This document shows, in pieces, positions 4,811-7,552 of a stretch of DNA of 7,552 bases. The first letter of the stretch is position 1; each line of letters opens with the position of its first letter. The position numbers and the translations under genes were made by a program. Source of the stretch: CAXMRP01 sp964196155 (lineage in GTDB: Bacteria > Pseudomonadota > Alphaproteobacteria > Rhizobiales > Afifellaceae); NCBI GenBank assembly GCA_964196155.1, contig CAXMRP010000098.1, positions 1 through 7,552 of the forward strand. Direction: 5' to 3'. The notes under the pieces were generated by a model. That model was given only the letters and a program-made list of their open reading frames with translations. It did no database searches and was not told where the DNA came from.

Positions 4811-5263
4811 CTAAGATCGATCCAGAACTTGGCCGCAGGGCGAAATATACAATATGACATCGACATATTTTCCCGGCTTACGCGAATCGCTGATATATGC
4901 AATTCGCGCAACCACAGAGTACATTCCAAAAAACCGACTTGCGTTCTTTTCTGGCAATAGGTTTGAGTGCCGATCAACCTTGCAGCAATTTGAATGTTCT
5001 TTCAGAAATTCTTCTGCGCTTTCGTAAGTACCGCCATCCGGTTTCTGAATGTCGCCCAATTCATTCGTGATTCCCGCCAGAATGAGTTCTCTGTCCGTCG
5101 TCACACGTCCCAACTCGTCGCAATACCCGTCGAAATTTGCCACAAAGAGCCAAATGTAGCCAATGGCCGCTACCGCGAGGACCGTCACGGTACCGACGCT
5201 CCACGCCGCTGCTTTCGCCAATCTCGGAAGAAAATTACGCATGGCTCCGTCTCGCGCCTTCAC
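4811..5263 (-). CDS. hypothetical single-pass membrane-anchored protein
   Basis: I do not recognise the family. From GTG 5263 it has 150 residues. A basic N-terminus (MRNFLPRLAK) leads into one hydrophobic helix (about 21-43), then an extracytoplasmic domain of about 105 residues. That domain has Cys48, Cys93, Cys94 and Cys143, enough for two disulfides if exported. An amphiphilic stretch ESAEEFLKEH precedes the CC pair, and the end KYVDVILYISPCGQVLD looks like alternating beta strands. Start: GTG 5263 overlaps the yggS stop as GTGA, a common translational-coupling arrangement; ATG 5242, seven codons on, is the alternative and keeps the membrane helix. The gene is visibly less GC-rich than yggS, minCDE and leuS, hinting at acquisition or weak constraint. 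The intact frame, membrane helix and coupled start favour a real gene. Confidence 0.65.
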   Translation of the reverse strand: MKARDGAMRNFLPRLAKAAAWSVGTVTVLAVAAIGYIWLFVANFDGYCDELGRVTTDRELILAGITNELGDIQKPDGGTYESAEEFLKEHSNCCKVDRHSNLLPEKNASRFFGMYSVVARIAYISDSRKPGKYVDVILYISPCGQVLDRS

Positions 5264-5925
5264 CCCCGCCCGCCAAAAATCGCCGATCCCACCCGCACAT
5301 GGCTCGCGCCGAACGATATCGCGATCTCATAGTCGGCGCTCATCCCCATCGAGAGTTGTTTTACGCCGCATTCCGCGGCCAATTTTCGTAACAGCGCAAA
5401 ATGCGGCCCCGGCGCGTCCTCGAACGGCGGAATGCACATCAGCCCGCTGATCGTGAGCCCGTGCTCGCTCCGGCACCGCTCAACGAATTCCATCGCCTCG
5501 CGCGGATCGACCCCGGCCTTTTGCGGCTCCGCGCCGGTATTGACCTGCACGAACAATTCTATCGCTCGCCCCTGCCGGTCCATCTCGGCGGCAATCGCCC
5601 GGGCGATCTTGTTCCGGTCGATGGTGTGGATCGCGTCAAACAGCGCCACCGCGTCCTTCGCCTTGTTCGATTGCAGCGGCCCGATCAGATGCAGCACCAG
5701 ATCCGGATGATCGGCCTTCAGCGCCGGCCATTTGCCTTGCGCCTCCTGCACCCGGTTTTCGCCAAAATGTATTTGCCCCGCATCGATCACCGGCTGGATC
5801 GCGTCGGTGTCGAATGTCTTGGACACGGCGATCAGCGTCACATCTTCGCCGGCGCGATCGGCCTCCGCCGCAGCATCCGCAACCGTTTGCCGCACTGCCG
5901 CCAACCGATCCGCCACACTATCCAT
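5260..5925 (-). CDS. yggS: YggS/PLPBP family pyridoxal phosphate homeostasis protein
   Basis: This family binds pyridoxal 5'-phosphate on a single-domain alanine-racemase-type barrel, has no known catalytic activity, and buffers PLP and amino/keto-acid pools in the cytoplasm. The PLP lysine is Lys36 in LIAVSKTF. Other family motifs follow in order: HFGENRVQE (53-61), HLIGPLQSNK (79-88), VQVNTGAEPQKAG (126-138), GLMCIPP (161-167), LSMGMSADYE (191-200) and GASHVRVGSAIFG (206-218). At 221 aa it is of normal length and complete. The start is ATG 5925 with only a weak GGAT-type site. Its stop overlaps the GTG start of the following membrane-protein gene by 4 bp. It is transcribed divergently from leuS. 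Confidence 0.96.
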   Translation of the reverse strand: MDSVADRLAAVRQTVADAAAEADRAGEDVTLIAVSKTFDTDAIQPVIDAGQIHFGENRVQEAQGKWPALKADHPDLVLHLIGPLQSNKAKDAVALFDAIHTIDRNKIARAIAAEMDRQGRAIELFVQVNTGAEPQKAGVDPREAMEFVERCRSEHGLTISGLMCIPPFEDAPGPHFALLRKLAAECGVKQLSMGMSADYEIAISFGASHVRVGSAIFGGRG

Positions 5926-6157
5926 ACCGATTATCCATCACAGGCATCCACGCTCTATCGGCCCGGCTACCATGCGTGCCCACCGGCAACAAGGTTCCAG
6001 CGCCGTGCGCATCATTCACAGGGCCTGAAACAGCAAGAAACCGCACTGGAAAGGCCAATTCCACACGAAGAACGTTGACCGGCTTCGGCAATTCTGGTGA
6101 AGGTCACGCCAACATCCGACATTCGCCAATCTGGACGCCCCACCAAGCCGCCGCGAC
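5926..6157. other. divergent intergenic region between yggS and leuS
   Basis: These 232 bases must carry the promoters of both yggS (minus) and leuS (plus). A TTGACC at 6075-6080 resembles a -35 element for leuS, but no clear -10 follows at the right distance. I see no Leu-rich leader peptide, T-box-like element or strong hairpin, and no convincing gene: short plus-strand frames here are not supported by ribosome sites or protein character. Confidence 0.45.
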
Positions 6158-7552
6158 ATGACCGACAGCCCACCCCGCAACGACCCGGACACCGCTCCGG
6201 ACGCGCCGATCGAGCGCTACAATCCTCGCACTGTCGAAGCCAGATGGCAGGCCCTGTGGAACGCGCGCGATCTGTATCGCTGCGACAATGACGATCCCCG
6301 GCCCAAATATTACGTGCTGGAGATGTTCCCCTATCCGTCCGGCCGCATCCATATCGGCCACACCCGCAACTACACGATGGGCGACGTGGTGGCCCGCTAC
6401 AAGCGCGCCCGCGGCTTCAACGTGCTGCACCCGATGGGCTGGGACGCCTTCGGCATGCCGGCCGAAAACGCCGCCATCCAGAACAAGGTCCATCCCCGCG
6501 ACTGGACCTATCAGAATATCGCGGCGATGCGCGATCAGCTCAAATTGATGGGCCTGTCTATCGACTGGAGCCGCGAATTCGCCACCTGCGATCCGGAATA
6601 TTACGCCCAGCAGCAGCACCTGTTCCTGGATTTTCTGGGTGCCGGTCTGGTCAGCCGCAAGACCGCCAAGGTCAACTGGGATCCGGTCGATCACACGGTG
6701 CTGGCCAACGAACAGGTCATCGACGGCAAGGGCTGGCGTTCCGGGGCCGAGGTCGAACAGCGCGAACTGACCCAGTGGTTTTTCAACATCACCGACTACG
6801 CTCAGGATCTGCTCGACGCCATCGATGATCTCGATCGCTGGCCCGACCGGGTGCGGCTGATGCAGCGCAACTGGATCGGCCGCTCCGAGGGCTTGCGCAT
6901 CCGCTTTGCTTTCGACAAGGGACCGGCGGACGGCGAAAAAATTCTGGAGGTCTTCACCACCCGCCACGACACCTTGTTCGGCGCCTCCTTCATGGCGATT
7001 TCGCCCGACCATCCGGTTGCCGCGCAGTGCGCCAGAACCGACCCGGCGCTGGCCGACTTCATTGCTGAATGCCGGCGGCTCGGCACGTCGGCGGAAGCCG
7101 TCGAGAAGGCCGAAAAGCGCGGTTACGACACCGGGCTCACCGTGCGTCATCCCTTCGATGACCGCATCCTGCCGGTCCACGTCGCCAATTTCGTGCTGAT
7201 GGGCTACGGCACCGGCGCCATTTTCGGCTGCCCTGGCCACGACCAGCGCGACTTCGATTTCGCCCGCAAATACGGTCTCCCGATCATACCGGTTGTCGCG
7301 CCGGTGACTGCCACCGATGGCCCGGAACTGGACGCATGGTCGGCCGAGTTTTCCAAAGGCTATGCTGCCTATCTGGGCGAGGGCCGACTAGTCAATTCGG
7401 ATTTTCTGAACGGCATGGAAATCGCCGCCGCCAAGGAAGATGTCGCAGCAAAACTGGAAGCCCGCACCCTTGATGGCGCGCCTGAAGGAAAGCGCGAGGT
7501 CAATTTCCGGCTGCGCGACTGGGGCATTTCCCGCCAGCGCTACTGGGGCTGT
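6158..7552 (+). CDS. leuS: leucyl-tRNA synthetase, N-terminal 465 residues (cut by window edge)
   Basis: LeuRS charges tRNA-Leu with leucine in the cytoplasm and hydrolyses mischarged products in its CP1 editing domain. The visible part runs from ATG 6158 to the window edge. It starts with a short Pro/Asp-rich extension, then the class I Rossmann fold with YYVLEMFPYPSGRIHIGHTR (HIGH at 65-68) and HPMGWDAFGMPAENAAI. Next come the zinc-binding-region equivalent VNWDPVDHTVLANEQVIDG (without Cys ligands), WPDRVRLMQRNWIGRSEG, the editing-domain threonine motif TTRHDTLFG (267-275), and GYGTGAIFGCPGHDQRDFDF (349-368). Return to the catalytic core is shown by RDWGISRQRYWG (453-464). KMSKS and the anticodon domain lie beyond the window. 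The threonine motif has His where TTRPDT is usual. The ribosome site is weak. In many alphaproteobacteria leuS is followed by lptE and holA, which cannot be seen here. Confidence 0.98.
   Translation, partial: MTDSPPRNDPDTAPDAPIERYNPRTVEARWQALWNARDLYRCDNDDPRPKYYVLEMFPYPSGRIHIGHTRNYTMGDVVARYKRARGFNVLHPMGWDAFGMPAENAAIQNKVHPRDWTYQNIAAMRDQLKLMGLSIDWSREFATCDPEYYAQQQHLFLDFLGAGLVSRKTAKVNWDPVDHTVLANEQVIDGKGWRSGAEVEQRELTQWFFNITDYAQDLLDAIDDLDRWPDRVRLMQRNWIGRSEGLRIRFAFDKGPADGEKILEVFTTRHDTLFGASFMAISPDHPVAAQCARTDPALADFIAECRRLGTSAEAVEKAEKRGYDTGLTVRHPFDDRILPVHVANFVLMGYGTGAIFGCPGHDQRDFDFARKYGLPIIPVVAPVTATDGPELDAWSAEFSKGYAAYLGEGRLVNSDFLNGMEIAAAKEDVAAKLEARTLDGAPEGKREVNFRLRDWGISRQRYWGC

Noticed and set aside
6075..6103. 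sigma70 promoter for leuS
   Set aside because: TTGACC is a fair -35, but the hexamer 17 bases on (TGAAGG) is not a credible -10, so it is not listed as a promoter.
6104..7240. A 378-codon open frame on the minus strand opposite leuS
   Set aside because: It is fully antisense to an unmistakable LeuRS, has His/Val/Gly-rich composition typical of the complement of GC-rich coding DNA, and shows no family motif.

Overview
The window is a stretch of GC-rich alphaproteobacterial chromosome, probably non-Caulobacter and perhaps Hyphomicrobiales-like. The evidence is a complete minC-minD-minE operon with a CtrA-type TTAA-N7-TTAAC box upstream, a GANTC site next to the minC start, an alphaproteobacterial-looking LeuRS, and a DacF-like D,D-peptidase with a Pro/Arg-rich tail. 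The genus cannot be fixed from sequence alone.

Layout, left to right. 1-676 (minus): a secreted or periplasmic Sel1-repeat protein whose C-terminal end lies outside the window. 677-957: intergenic. 958-2328 or 2388 (minus): a peptidase S11 penicillin-binding protein (D-Ala-D-Ala carboxypeptidase). 2333-2395: inverted repeats just upstream of it that could fold into a three-way junction. 2433-2521: eight degenerate 11-bp direct repeats between minE and the peptidase gene. 2528-4479 (minus): minE, minD, minC, transcribed in the order C, D, E. 4522-4559: a regulatory cluster upstream of minC (CtrA-like box plus a perfect inverted repeat). 4560-5263: a patch visibly less GC-rich than its surroundings, holding a possible 48-codon small ORF and a one-helix membrane protein of unknown function. 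5260-5925 (minus): the YggS/PLPBP family protein, overlapping the membrane-protein gene by 4 bp. 5926-6157: divergent intergenic region. 6158-7552 (plus): the N-terminal half of leuS, running off the right edge.

How the genes fit together. MinC, MinD and MinE place the division site, and the next gene on the same strand trims peptidoglycan pentapeptides, so the centre of the window is a division and envelope cluster. Its likely cell-cycle input is the CtrA-like box. YggS (PLP homeostasis) and LeuRS are housekeeping genes read divergently. I see no mobile element, CRISPR array, tRNA or rRNA. No clearly new multi-gene system is visible. The most unusual items are the structured leader of the peptidase gene, the 11-bp array, the minC upstream control region and the small low-GC patch between yggS and minC.
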